Shown here: piece by piece, positions 1-12,034 of the stretch | How positions within the stretch are numbered: the stretch's first letter is position 1 | How the letters are laid out: every line of letters begins with the position of its first letter | Notes under the pieces: model-generated | Seen by the model: the letters and a program-made list of their open reading frames with translations, nothing else | What the model was told of the DNA's origin: nothing | Database searches by the model: none | Assembly: GCA_002914845.1 (NCBI GenBank) | Contig: JXTC01000090.1 | Coordinates: 337,852-401,851, forward strand | Reading direction: 5' to 3' | Origin: Trema orientale | Lineage: Eukaryota; Streptophyta; Magnoliopsida; Rosales; Cannabaceae | DNA length: 64,000 nucleotides | Translations under genes and position numbers: made by a program

Positions 1-348
1 TCCGTTCTTTTTTTTAAACGTGGCCTAAATTAGTATGTTAGTCTATGTTTTGTAATGAAAACATCAGAAAAAGTGGTCTTGTACCTCACTCTGGCAACTA
101 GTCACGAACATTTTAAGCTAACCCTTCACACGTGGTCTGTCTTATCGCTACGAGTAAGTGGGTCTCTTAATCCACTTTAGGCAAACCTTCACTTGGGAAA
201 GACCAATAGTTATATGCTTGAACAATTCAGCTTTGAACCATTTGCCTAAAAAAGACTACTGGTGATACATTATATAAAACTTTTAATGAGTGGGCAATGG
301 TTTATTTTTTTGTTTCTTTCAGAGAGCTTCTTCTTTGAATTGTTGTAG

Positions 349-1417
349 GAAGTTGATAAAGAGGATGAGAAATTACTTGAGGCATTTTTGTCTAAGGACA
401 CAGTTCCACAATGAACTCTTGCTGACATTATTGTTGCTAAGATTAAAGAGAAAGATGCAAATGTCTCTTCAGGTTGAATCATCTTCTTTCAAAGCTTAAC
501 CTACATTCCTTATCATAATATCATTGCATTCAAAGTTATTGTTAAACTTGTTATGCATAACTAGTACTTTTCCATTGATATTCTTTTTTCCAACTGCAGA
601 AGTACGACCTCTTCCTAAGCTGGATACCTCTGTCATCGACTTATACAAGGGGTATGGCTAACTATTTACTCTTGATTTTATCTTTGGAAATTTTCTCGTT
701 CAAATTATTACGGAGTAAGGTCAGTGTAGTTTTTCTAGAGATGCCAACTTTAGATATGTGGAACTGCAAGTGATTTTGTGTCATAAAGTTATTGAGGGTT
801 TGTGAAAACATGTTATGCAGAGTTGGCAAGTTTCTTAGCAAATATACAGCTGGTATATTACCCTTAGCAAGTTTCTTAGCAAACGAACACATCCCCTCAA
901 CGATAAACTCGAAGGATGTTCTGCATTTGACTGAGTCCAAGAATTGATCACCTAACGCTATGTATCGAGTTATGAGAATATTTGCGTCCAATTTGGGTGC
1001 CAAGAGGGCAGAACACTTTTACAAGCTTGTCTTGCTGCCAAAGGTCAGAGAAGATATTTGTAAGAATAAGCGGTTGCATTTTGCTCTGTATTAATCTCTT
1101 AAAAAATGTCTGTACAAACCCGCTGCCTTCTATAAAGGAGTACTATTTCCTCTATGTGAGGTACACAATCCTCAACTTATCACGCTTGACTACCTAATTT
1201 TGGTATCTTCTATTTTTTTTTTTCCCGGTTTTTGTCATATATATCAGTGTCCTTTTTCTTTTTTTGTTTTCCAAATTTTGTTTTTGGCCTTTGGCATAGA
1301 TGAAAGCTTCTGTAGTTATTTTCCTCTTTATGAACAGTCAAGAACATGTAATCTGAGGGAAGCTTTTTTTATTGGGAGTATCATACAAAAAGTTTCGATT
1401 CCTCTTCTTCATTCAAC
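349..1417 (+). pseudogene. BYSL: Bystin pseudogene, exons 2-4
   Basis: Bystin (Enp1) is a nuclear/nucleolar factor for assembly and export of the 40S ribosome precursor. Four collinear pieces of its coding sequence can be read. Exon 2 is 349-472 (contains DEKLLEAFLSKD). A short exon is 600-651 (RPLPKLDTSVIDLYKG). A long exon is 821-1160 (KYTAG, then [49 protein letters not shown]). A last one is 1338-1417 (CNLREAFFIGSIIQKVSIP). Boundaries have AG and GT in the right places, so introns are kept and this is not a processed copy. In-frame stops stand at 412-414 (TGA), 945-947 (TGA) and 1092-1094 (TAA). The stretch near 845-890 looks locally duplicated (AGCAAGTTTCTTAGCAAA-like twice). The C-terminal third of bystin is absent from the window. 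(Exon count here refers to 2-4 plus the small 600-651 exon.). Confidence 0.85.
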
Positions 1418-1420
1418 GTT

Positions 1421-2810
1421 TGTTTCTTGTAATATCAGAAGTTATAGAATTTTTTTAATTTTGTATGTTGAAGTTGAACCTTTGCAGCATACTATTGAGA
1501 TTCTAAAAGACTGATGGACTCTTACATTAGGTTTGGACAACTATGCATTTTGTAGTTTTTTCTTAATTATTTTGTGTTTTGGTTATTTCTTGTTCATGTT
1601 GCGAAACTCTGTCCACCAAATAGCCTCCCTATATCAAACCCATTCACCAGGGACAACTAAATTATTCAACCATTATGTAGAATCCAATACAATTAAGAGT
1701 AGTATATTCCATTTATACCAGTAAGACAAAGGATATCAGTTAGCATAAGATCATCCTCCTTCTCACTCCTATTGCAGCTATTATTTAGCTCCCTACTAAT
1801 TTCTGGGGTAACCTACATTCAATAAGAGAAATAAAATTATATATTGCTCTTTGTTAAGTGGAGAAATATTAAAATTGAAACTTCTTAAGATAAATGTTCT
1901 CACTAGTTTATGCTTTTGCTTTTCAATAAGTGTTCTCAGGTTATCTTTATCCATCTTTTGTAGTTCATTCTTATACCTACAAGGAATTGCACCTAACTAC
2001 ATAAGAGGGAAATAAATTTACCACTCACAAACTCGTAGTTGGTACATGTGACAGGTAGAATGCACTTCAAGTGTGTTTTTGGTAGGAGGAAGAAGTGGAA
2101 GGAATGAGAGGGGGTGGGGATTAGTGAATGAATTTGATATAGGGAGGCTGTTTGATGGAAAGAGTTTCAAATTTGAAGGCGTTTGACTACGGATTTCAAA
2201 TCATCAAATTTGAGCCAAAATCTAATCCCTCTATAATTGGATTTTCCGTTTCATCTCCACTTTATTTCTATCCTTTGGTTGTGTAGGTAATCTTCCTAGC
2301 TTCCATGCTATTTTGTCTCCCTTCGACCTAGCATATTCTTAAGTGAACTCAATATCTTTAATATCATCAATATACAATGACAACAACACATCCCTCCCTT
2401 GGAAATAACAGAAACTCCTAGAATATTTTCTTATCTTTGCACAAATGCAAGAAGCGACTGGTGCCATATAACAGACATAGTCCTTGTGTCGTCCAAAAAT
2501 CTCCAAAAATGTGCAACAAGAGCGTCAATCACCCGATATGGAAGAGCATACTTTTTCTCCAAAAGAAACTTTATAAAGTGACTACAAGAATTTAAAACCC
2601 AATTATATCAGGAAGTCTTTTACGCAATTTGAAACCACAAAAGGTGTTTCCTTTGTAATTATTTATGGGGGCAAAAAAAAATTCCATATCAAACAATCTT
2701 TGATGGTTATTACATGCTATAGAGTACTTAATTTACCCTTTATCATATTAAAGCAAGACACAACTCCCCCAACCCCTACCCTCTTAACTCATTTTGAATT
2801 AGCTAGTAAA
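1421..2810. other. AT-rich DNA without a gene, with two MITE-like pieces
   Basis: No coding exon is recognisable here; in particular the missing C-terminal bystin exons are not seen. The stretch 1612-1650 (CAAATAGCCTCCCTATATC...) is nearly the reverse complement of 2121-2158. The stretch 2068-2290 resembles 18058-18260 in the same order (GGTAGGAGGAAGAAGTGG against GGTAAGATGGAGAAGTG), so both are probably copies of one short non-coding repeat. Confidence 0.45.
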
Positions 2811-3140
2811 GTGATGTTTTCATTACAACCATGGACTAACGTACTAATATAGGCCACGTTTAGTGTGAAAAAAAAGGAATGGAAGGGAACAAAAACAAAC
2901 GAATGAAGAAGATTAACATTCTTAACTAATTAGTATACAAAAGACATAAAAAAAATATGGGTAACTAATTAGTGTATAAAAGACGTAAAAAATAAATCTT
3001 CCTTTCTTTGTTTATTACTGAGTATGTAAATACAAGAAAGAGAAAATCTTTCATTTCTTCATCCACTCCGGATTAGTAAATATGCTCGTAACTTTTTATA
3101 TTTTAAAACAAAATCAAAGCCTTCAAAATAAACAACTCAC

Positions 3141-3482
3141 TTTGCAATTGCCATAATGGCTCTAAGTTTCGTCAAATCCATAGACAAGGTCAGTATCATC
3201 CCCATTGGCTTCATCCTCGGGCGGGTCTAGGGTTACAGTTAATAAGGAAGTCTTTGGGTTTTGGGCGTGGGCGTGGACCCTTTCGTCCTCAACTTGCCTC
3301 TGCTGAACCAGAGCCTCTTTGAGAATCTTAGAGCTCATACCAGAAGAGAGAAGCTTCTCTTCCATCTGATACTGCTTTTGTCCCTCTCTTGCTTTGGATC
3401 GCTTCTTTGAAGATACTGAGTCTTCATTGTCTTCCGCAAGAAAGAGCTTTGGATTTTGATGCCTCTTTCTCTTCTTCGCCAT
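3141..3482 (-). pseudogene. BYSL: Bystin pseudogene, exon 1 (N-terminus)
   Basis: Read on the minus strand from the ATG at 3482, this gives a protein start MAKKRKRHQNP followed by a basic region, then EEKLLSSGMSSKILKEALVQQ, which is the conserved N-terminal block of plant bystin, and an acidic tail ending GFDET. A TAG at 3164-3162 interrupts it where bystin normally has Gln. After the stop the same frame runs on for seven more codons to a GTGAGT donor (3140-3135). Joined to the exon at 349 the frame and the family order fit. The two pieces lie on opposite strands, however, so they cannot be spliced together as they stand. The upstream in-frame ATG at 3545 is less likely as the start, because the family begins at MAKK. 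Confidence 0.8.
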
Positions 3483-6400
3483 TCGTTTTGACGTAATAAT
3501 GTTAAAAGGCCTCATAGACCACGAACTCGACGGTGGAGTGCTCAACTTGACGGAACTAACGGTGGCCGATGGCGACGGCGGGCGAGAGTGGACGATGCAA
3601 AGAAAGAAGCTTTGGCCTGTATTTTTATTCTTATCTATAGGGTTTTGGATTTTTCATTTTAATTTTCGTGTACAAGATGTTAAAAAAAAATAAAAAATTG
3701 AAATTACTATGGGGCACATGGTGTCTGACTTGTAATTTATTATGATTATAATCAAAATATTAGATATTACATAAGTCTAATGTGAAATGTAAATTAATTT
3801 ATAATAAATTGAAAAGATAATATTATTTTTATATTTTGACATTTATTATTAGTTCTCTACTTCATATTTTGATTATTATCAATATTTATTCTTAAATTTT
3901 TTGTATTTTTTTATTATTTGTCTTTTTACAAAAGTTGTTTTTGTTTTTTTACCCTCGTTTTCTTATTAATGAACAATAATAATATAATAATTATTATTAT
4001 TACTAACTTATAACTTTATCCTTTATTTGACGTAGATGTATCGTTTTGGACTAGGCCCATGTGTTATCGGTGGTGAGATGCAAAAAAAATATCTTAGCTA
4101 TTTTCCTAAAGAGTTCTTAGAAAAATACATGCACAAAGTCAAAAACAAATTGAAAATATCCCGATGACATATCTTCCTTTTCTTTTTATTGAAGAAAAAT
4201 AGATGATAGGGTGGTGTACCCCTATAACTACAGGTGGTGGCCCCTCATGTGTCGATTAATGGATCTCTCTCGAAGTGAATTGCCCATAAATTTTCAATCA
4301 CCACAGTGATGACAACTCGAATCACCTGGCCTATTTCTATTTTTTCTTAGAAAAATTCTGGATTTATCACCTCAAGTAACCTGACTAATTATTGGTTACT
4401 TAGAGTATCTTTAAACATTTTAAATTAACTAAAAAGGGGAGTATTTTTTTCAATAAACTTTGTACAAGTCTTTTCTTCATAAATATTTTTGTTTATTTTT
4501 TCCAACTTAACCCTCCACCTTCTTTTTTTACCCGGTTGGTAGTTGTTTGGTTACAAGTTTAGAGTAAGGGCAATTTTGTCTTTACCCATGTTGAGTTCGA
4601 CTAAATTACATGAAAATTTAACTTCTTTTTTTTCGATTCGCTAATCCAATAATAGGATAGTTTTGTAATTTTAGACTGCATGAGGGATATAATCGTGCAT
4701 TTCACTTACATGAGGGTATTTTCGCAGATTTTTTTTGTTAAAAAATAAAATCTACAATTTTTTGTTTTTTTAATAAATTTCCTCGAGGGATTATATTAAT
4801 AACTGATTAAAACGGTTTTATCAATTACAACGAGTACATACAAAGGGTCATGAAAACCCTACCCAAGAGGAAAAAATAACTACATCAAAACCTATAATTG
4901 AAAGTGTGAGACAAATACCAGTGAGGTCTATAGGTTCAGTCCAGCAAAAAGCAGACAAAACAAATTCCACTACCTCTAGAGACAAATAAATCTCTTCATG
5001 GCGTTTATTAGTAAACATCACCTCTACACGATGTCCATTAGTATACGTCAATCTCCTCATGACATCTATAAATAAATGCCACCCACATCGCTGTGTCCAT
5101 CAGTAAAACGCCACTCTCGTTATGGTGTCTATCAGTAAATGCCATAATCTTCACGGCATCCATTATTGAACGCCACATAAAATTTTCTACATCTGGCTCT
5201 CGAAGGTCTCAGATCTAGAGGAACAACAACAAAAAATACAACAAGAAATTAACACCACAAATTTAAATATGGATGTACACTAGAAATAGAAAGAAAAATA
5301 AAAAACACCCCAAAATACCATAAATCTAAATTTGGGTATACAAAGAACATCATAGATCTAGATTTAGGTGGACAACTACCTTCAGGGAAGGAAAATAAAG
5401 AAAAAATATAAAATAAAAGAAAAACTGAAGAAGAAAAAGTCTATATTGGGGAGAGGGAAGAGCCTCTCCCCAATAGGAACAGCACCTGCTAGTAAAGGAG
5501 GAGGAGTATTGGGCCGGTGAATATCCTGTCAAAGAAATCGAGAGAAAAGGGAGAAGCGAGAGAAGCCCTCATGCATACTTCCTTTATAATATGCATATAG
5601 TCATGTACATATATTAGTATCAATATAACGAGCATTAGGCATGTACAATGAGCAAATTTTATTGATATTTAATTAAAGGGATGATGACAGAAAAAAAAAA
5701 ACACTCACTTTTAGAATTTTTTTAATCATTTGAAGAGGTGTAAAACGATCTTCTTATTGTTCAAACCACTTAATTTGTCAAAAGATGGTAGACATATGCA
5801 CGAACTTTAAATATTATGGTATTAAATTTAAGTTGCAAAATTCAAAATTTATGTTAGTTTTGGCAGAAAAAGTAAAAAAATAATAGTATTTTTGTGTCAT
5901 TATCTTTATATAGAATTTTAGCTAGGATAGTGCTTCTCATCCTACCTATTATCCCACATTTTTAATACCACCTATGTGCCAAGTGATTTGTTAACATTCA
6001 AATGGTGAATGATTTAATCTATTCGTGTTAAATTTCAATTTACCAATTAAATAGTGACAACTCATCTGTCACATTGGCGGTATAAAAAAAAGTAATGAGA
6101 TGAATTTCCTAGCACTATACTTTTAGTAAATATTAGTTCCAAAGGGCTACAAGTTTGAGTCAAAAAACGTAATGGTATTATAGTAAATAAAACAACATAT
6201 ATGTACTTACCTATATTTAATTAAGAAAGGGGTAAATTTGATTTTATGTGGTGAAATTTCAAAATTTTGAGATATTGTAGATAATTTATTTCTTTTTGAA
6301 AAATCTCAAATTTATCTAGAAAAATATCATCGTCGTTCATTTAAAACTTTCACTTTTTATTGTTTAGAGACTACTTAAGGTAACTGATAACCAGTCGTTT

Positions 6401-6649
6401 ACCTCTTCCAAACTGATAATATTTGTGTAAGGATATTGGCCACTTAATATTGACCAAATTAGATGAAAAGATGGAATTCGATCAATTTGTAATTCAATAG
6501 AATATTTCTATTATTTATCAAAATCGAAAGGATAAATTGCGTATTTCGCCTAAATCCAATGAGAGAATTTGGTAGTTTTCCTGTTCTTTTCGTCGTTAAC
6601 AGTTGCAAATTTAGAAATTGACAGAACTTGTGTCAACGACCAACAGATA
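3483..6649. other. Intergenic AT-rich DNA
   Basis: No exon of a known family is recognised. The ORFs are short and lack coding character. The one structured part is the degenerate tandem repeat at 4997-5180, listed separately. Confidence 0.5.
4997..5180. repeat. Degenerate ~31-bp tandem repeat, six units
   Basis: Six imperfect units of 29-32 bp follow each other. Each has the plan CATGGCGTCYATYAGTAAAYGCCA plus a variable CT-rich spacer. Units start near 4997, 5029, 5058, 5089, 5121 and 5152. The units have drifted a lot, so this is an old minisatellite. No function is suggested. Confidence 0.7.
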
Positions 6650-6658
6650 AATAATTTA

Positions 6659-6810
6659 TAGGGGGGCTACAGTAGGGGCGTCCCTACGTAAGGCCCCCCG
6701 TTAAACACCGTTTATTGGGAATCTGTAGGGAATCTGTTTATACACAGATTCCCATCGAACGGTGTATAGACATGACCCTACGTAGGGATGCTCCTACTGT
6801 AGACGCGCCC
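6659..6810. mobile_element. MULE-type MITE, copy 1, with 9-bp target duplication
   Basis: This 152-bp element has inverted ends: the left CTACAGTAGGGGCGTCCCTACGTA faces the right TACGTAGGGATGCTCCTACTGTAG. It is flanked by the direct repeat AATAATTTA at 6650-6658 and 6811-6819. The middle carries a second inverted pair (GGGAATCTGT against ACAGATTCCC), so the element can fold almost end to end. It contains no coding sequence. A 9-bp duplication is typical of Mutator-like elements. A second copy stands at 20238. Confidence 0.85.
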
Positions 6811-6819
6811 AATAATTTA

Positions 6820-7766
6820 AGGATCAAAATTAAAAATTATAAATTCTGACCAAATAAGATTTCTTTTTAAAAAATAAATTAAGGACCGACAAAGTAATTA
6901 ATCGCTCTTTTTTTTTTTTCCTTTATCTTTTGTTTCTTTTTTCTTTACTTGGCCTCTAACACGGTATCACCGTTATGCATTGTGAATGGAGACATTGTCA
7001 CATTAAACATCTCTTATGCGAGTTCGTATTCGTTTCTTCACAATAAATTTTGTACGCGGTGTGTTCCTCATAAATTTCACTTAATACGGAAAATGACAGA
7101 TTAGAACTAGAAATTATTTCAATTCAAGCTTTGCTAATCAATTTGAACAGAGTACAGAGAAAAGTGTGATACTGTGATTGCAATTAATTGCAGCGGAAGG
7201 CTACACTGCCTTTGGAAGTTAAGCCCGCTCCTAGCTAAATTTTTTTATCATATTAAAGCTAATTTTCTAGTAACACTAAAAAAGCAATGAAACCAAAATC
7301 AATTTTAGAAAATGTGACATCCCAATTTGCCACATCATAGGTGAAGTCATATTACTCGAAAATTAGTCGGAAGAAAATGAAATTAAAGCCCACGCTCACC
7401 TGGTAAACATGGAGCCATTTTCTGCCAGAACAAATTAACAATGAGCCAAAAAGCAGAGTTGTGCCTGGTAAAAGTACTTGAAAGAGCCAGCAGTCAGACT
7501 TGAAAGTTGAAACAATTCTCCATAAGAAGATATACTCAATATTGATGGTGAAATCAAATAACTCCAAAGGAAAAACATAAGCCAAAGTACCAAAATCCAC
7601 TTCTCTCTAAAAACTAAAACAATCCACTGCCGCAAATCATTGCTACTGCAGAATATTACAGCGACTATTAATCACAAGGTACCGGAAACAAGGAAACGGA
7701 CAACTAACAAAAAAACCGCCTTGAGATATATCCATGACAGAACTAGATGACTAGACCACAGCCAAA
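6820..7766. other. Intergenic and 3' flank of the Toc34 gene
   Basis: AT-rich DNA without a recognised exon. The part next to 7767 should hold the Toc34 3' untranslated region, since that gene runs leftward and ends there. I could not fix the polyadenylation site. Confidence 0.5.
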
Positions 7767-9166
7767 TCAGAACTTGCGACTGGCCAAGCTATCCCGCGTC
7801 TCCCATGATGGTCTACTCTCCTTTGCAATATCACTCTTGATTGCCCATTCAATTGGTTTAATGGCAAAGAAGTACTGCAAACAAGACACAGAGAAACCAT
7901 TCATTTTTTCGGCAAAGAAAAAGAAGACACCGCAAGATTAAAACGTTGAGGGTCTCAAAAAGTTGGCTTACCTGTAAAGCTAAAACCAGAGGAATCAAGG
8001 ACTTAAACCTATTATTGGGGTTTGGCCCTTCAATCAATTTCTTATCAACAAAAATAGACTTGCTTCCACTCAAAACCACTTGAGTGATTACGTCAACTAA
8101 ATGAGGAATCCAAGCAGTGCCAGTCGGAAGAATCTGTTATTTCAATGACATAAAAATGATGAAGATTAACAAAAGATTCACTGTTTCACTCAAGGGGTCG
8201 ACAAGAACCATAGGATAGAGAAGATGACTAACCTTTTCATCATTCTCATCCTTATTACACCTCCCACTATTCTCAACCAAAACCACCGGAATTGCCAGAC
8301 CCTAACAGAAGAGAGGGAAATATTAAGACACAACAAATAAAAGGCTTTGCAATAATAGAAGAAACCACAATAATAACAATATAAGGATAGGACGAGTATA
8401 AGAAAAGCATATGAACAATCGGCCACATCAATATAGACAGGGAAGAATACAAGAATTAGAAATGCTTTAAGGCCCTATCACTTCCCACTACCTAGCAAGA
8501 GTTGCAAGCATGAAAACGCACTCTTTCTACTTTGATGTTTGTATATGTGTGTTAAAATATTCAATTTCTTTATAACAAAAGAGAAACAACTCGAAAATTA
8601 CAGAAAACGCATTAAAATACCAATTTAATTCAAAACTGATTCAAAGAAACCATGCAGATCAAAGGCTTGTTTTAACTTTAATGATATGTCACTAGTTTTT
8701 AAATAAAAAAAGATAACCCAACAAAACCTAATTGGACCTTTATTCAATCAACTGAACTGACATTAACACATAGTGTTTATTCATTCAATAAGTACTATAG
8801 CTACAAGGTTCAAGCAAAGAAAAAGTACTACAGCTACAAGGGCATAGAGAGACAGAGAGGTTGTTAAACTTCTTGCTCTTTTAGGAAGACCATTTTCTTA
8901 ACAAACTCTCCAGCCACTCAAATCATGCACAGAGAGCTCAAAGAGACCAAGATATTTTGGTTTAAAAAAAAAAGAGGTTAAGCTTCTCGCTCTTTTAGGG
9001 AGGCCCTTTTTTTTAACAAACCAGCCACTAGGTCATACGCAAAAAGCACAAAGAGATCGAGATATTTCGTCTAGAAAACATTAAATCTTGTGTCACTGAA
9101 TGTCTACACAAACATATATTTTCCTGGCATACAATCTCAATAGATGTATGCATATCTATGTTACAT

Positions 9167-9210
<44 letters not shown>

Positions 9211-10576
9211 TTCTGCAATACAATCTCAATAGATTTATGTACTTCTCCGTTTGTTAATGATAGTTCCTCTCTATATATAGACGTAAAATGATTAAAGAGC
9301 TGGTGCTAGCACAGCTCCTACGTCAAACATTTTTTCAATCTACTATCATGTTGCAAGCTTTACATCCAGCATTCAGCCAAATAATTAAAGTCAGTATCTT
9401 TTTATGCATACTGAACATCAGAGTACCTATTAGAAGAGAGGGAGAGACTGTATACCTGCACATCATGTTTCTTTAGCCCAGCACCAAGACGAAGTGCTCT
9501 TAAAAGAGCGTCTGATCTTTTAGAGAAGAACTCATCATAGGCCAAACCATCCGGTGGTGAAAGTTGGGCATGTGTAAGTACAACCAAAGCCCTGTTCCAG
9601 ATTGCTTTTCCAAAACTATCTGTTATGGCTTTGACAACCTCCCTGTCCAAGTTATCAACCCTATACGCATCTAATCGATCCACATAGAGTAGAACATCTA
9701 TTGTCTTGTTTAGAAGGAAGCTGTGTAAGTAAAAATCAGATCAGTAATGCACCCACCCAAGAAAATAATTAATTAACAAATTAAGAAGGGCAGAAGTGGG
9801 GAAGGACCCAGAAAACATGAAGATAAAACTCGAAAGGAACCATACCGACCAATATCACAAGTCAAGCAACATATCAGTAACTGTAAAATCACAAGTATAT
9901 CAAACGAGAAAAAAACCTCTTTATATTATTAAGTGCCATATCATTGATATATCCCCCTTCTATGAGCCCAGGCGTATCAATAACATTCAATGTAAATCCT
10001 GCTCTCGAGCGTGACACCATCACTGGTCTTAAACCTTCAGACTACCGAAGAAAAATAAAAAAATAAATTAAAAAAAAAGAAAGAAAAAAAGAAACCCACG
10101 CATAAGCTATGTAAAGAGAAAGGCATAAGCCACTGAAAACCCTTCAAACCATAACATAAGCAATACCAAAAAATTAACAAGAAAACAACCTGAAAAGGAC
10201 TAATAGAAACTGCCCTTTCTCCTATAATCGAGTTCACGGTGGACGATTTTCCAACTCCACCTTTTCCCATCACAAGTATTGTCAACGTGTTCACATCCTA
10301 CAAGGGCAACCATGAACAAATGTTAATAACCAAAATAAGTTTAAGATTTATCAAGCTGTAGGCCCATAATTGAGTACGAGAAACAAACCAGATTCCGTCT
10401 AAAAAACGAGACCTTGGAGTTAAAATCAAGAATACAAAAATAAAAAAATAAAATAAAATAAAGAAAAATAAAGGAACCTTTAGCTTAAGTTTTCCCAACA
10501 ATTCAAGCAACTTGGTCTGAGTGGCTGGTGCAAATGTATTCAACCCGGACCATTCTCGGACAATTGGGGAAGCCAT
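7767..10576 (-). CDS. TOC34: Toc34, GTP-binding preprotein receptor of the chloroplast outer envelope
   Basis: Toc34-family GTPases recognise transit peptides at the chloroplast outer membrane and work with Toc159 and the Toc75 channel. Seven exons join in frame with GT-AG borders: 10576-10478, 10297-10190, 10041-9917, 9720-9456, 8301-8233, 8133-7972 and 7874-7767 (stop TGA 7769-7767). They give 311 aa, close to the roughly 300-313 aa of Arabidopsis Toc33/Toc34. Visible motifs are the N-terminal REWSGLNTFAPATQTKL block, P-loop GKGGVGKSS (44-52), DTPG (91-94), VDRLDAYR with the arginine that acts at the dimer interface (131), and THAQ (160-163). A hydrophobic segment at about 267-287 (SLIPLVLALQYFFAIKP) is the C-terminal membrane anchor. 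There are no stops or frameshifts. Intron 4 (1154 nt) holds a CA/TA microsatellite. The neighbours are repeats, so there is no context clue. Confidence 0.95.
9168..9210. repeat. (CA)n(TA)n microsatellite
   Basis: About fifteen CA units are followed by about seven TA units, inside intron 4 of Toc34. It is likely length-polymorphic and could serve as a marker. Confidence 0.95.
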
Positions 10577-10600
10577 GGCTCAGTCTAAGTCCAAGAAACT

Positions 10601-10892
10601 CCTGTAATTAAAAACTAAATTAAAAAAAATACATAAATAAGAACATTTCTGGACATAGATTTTGGTCCAGTAAGATAAACCCTAAACAAAATGATACCCA
10701 CCAACCCATAATTCATTCAAAATTTCACTGTAACCAATGAGGAATCCATAACTAAGAATTTTCAGAGAAAAGCGTAGAGAAATTCTAAGAAATAAGAAGA
10801 AAATTTAGTAGGCCTAAAACCCTAATAATAAACATAATGGCGTGAATAAAATTGAGAAGAAGAAGGGGGAAAAAAAAAAAGTTGGTAGTACC
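10601..10892 (-). other. TOC34: Probable 5'UTR intron of Toc34
   Basis: On the minus strand an acceptor TTACAG ends at 10602, 25 nt ahead of the start codon at 10576. A donor AAG|GTACTA lies at 10891-10890. A leader exon upstream of 10892 spliced to 10601 would explain the non-coding run between promoter and start. This rests on splice motifs only. Confidence 0.5.
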
Positions 10893-10999
10893 TTAAAAGA
10901 GTGTTGTGTGTAGAGAATGAGAGGGAATTTGAGAGGTAGTTGTGTGATTTTGGAGGTGAGAAGATGAGAGTATGTCTGTGAAGAACAGCAGTACAATGG

Positions 11000-12034
11000 C
11001 TGCCTGCCTCTGCCTTATCCCCTACTTCGATTTTTGGCGGAGAGGCCGACTTTGTCCCTCTCTCTGTCTCTCTCTTAACCCCCCCAACCCAACACCCATT
11101 GTGCAGATTTTGGCTTAAAACACGTGCATGGCACGTGCCAAACTAGACGGTTCTCTTTTTTTCCTTTCTTTTTCTTTTCTTTCTTTTAAATGATTTTTTC
11201 CTCTCCTTTTTTCTTTTTCATATTGTGAGAAAAAAAAATAATACATGGTTAAGTGTTCTGTAATTTTAACTCCAGAGTTTAGATCTCGAAAAATAATTTT
11301 CTGAGATTAAGAATTTGCAAAAACTAATAACATATGTTGACTTTTTGAATGACTATACTAATCAAAAAATAATAATACTTTCTAAATTAATGAAAATAAT
11401 AAAAATCAATTCAGTTTTGATGGAAGATATTAATATTTTTTCATTACTAGAATTGATCAAATAAAAAAGTTTTAGTCACAAATTCTTAATCTTAAGATAG
11501 CATTTTATAGAGTCTAATTCTTATGATTAAAATTGTAAAAAATCCAAACTTTGGTGGTTTTATTTTTTATTTTTTATTTTTTTGCAATTAACTTTTAGTT
11601 CTTTTCCGAACTTGAAAAATAGAATCAACATTTAGTTTTTTTTAATTCACCTTTTGAGACTTGGCGAAAAAACCAATTTATCTACACGTATACATGACAA
11701 AATTATCTTATAGTCTTATCAGTTTCTTAAAATTTTAGGAGTAATGTAAGGGAATATGAACACTTATTTTTCGTATTAAGACTATATTCTTCAAAGTTAT
11801 TGTCAGAAAACATGTGAAAAACATGAGTGACATGTTCATAGTATGCGCTAAAGCAATGACATACAAGTTTTTTATTTTTATCTTATTTTATTTCTTGAGG
11901 GGTTTTTATTTTTTATTTTTTAAAAGGATTATTGACATGATTGCCCCTTAAATTTATATTGTTTGCCCATTGATAAAAATAAAAAAATAAAAACTTAATT
12001 GAATTTCTAGATATACAAAACATGCACAATCGTA
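11000..12034. repeat. Toc34 upstream flank with a decayed MITE (about 11250-11560)
   Basis: The stretch 11250-11560 aligns by eye with the 374-bp element at 28207-28580. Shared blocks are GAGATTAAGAATTT, GTTGACTTTTTGAATA, the AATAATAA..AAT core and AAATTCTTAATCT. Its ends have drifted more than those of the other copy. It therefore belongs to the same MITE family and is older. The rest is AT-rich DNA with no exon seen. Confidence 0.6.

Larger units (their letters stand above)
15..2862. mobile_element. Segment bounded by ~52-bp inverted repeats, carrying bystin exons 2-4
   Basis: The sequence at 15-67 (TAAACGTGGCCTAAATTAG...) returns as its reverse complement at 2811-2862, with only a few mismatches and one indel. 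Weaker similarity (a T-rich run) continues outward past both ends, so the left repeat may begin before the window. Between the repeats lie three plus-strand bystin exons (349-1417) and about 1.4 kb of AT-rich DNA without a gene. Two readings fit: a Pack-type TIR transposon that captured gene pieces, or two dispersed inverted repeats that recombined and flipped the segment. Bystin exon 1 lies just outside on the opposite strand, which favours the second. No target duplication can be read because the window starts too close. Confidence 0.6.

Noticed and set aside
4997..5180. Possible CRISPR-like array
   Set aside because: Units are contiguous and degenerate without unique spacers, and this is a plant nuclear sequence.
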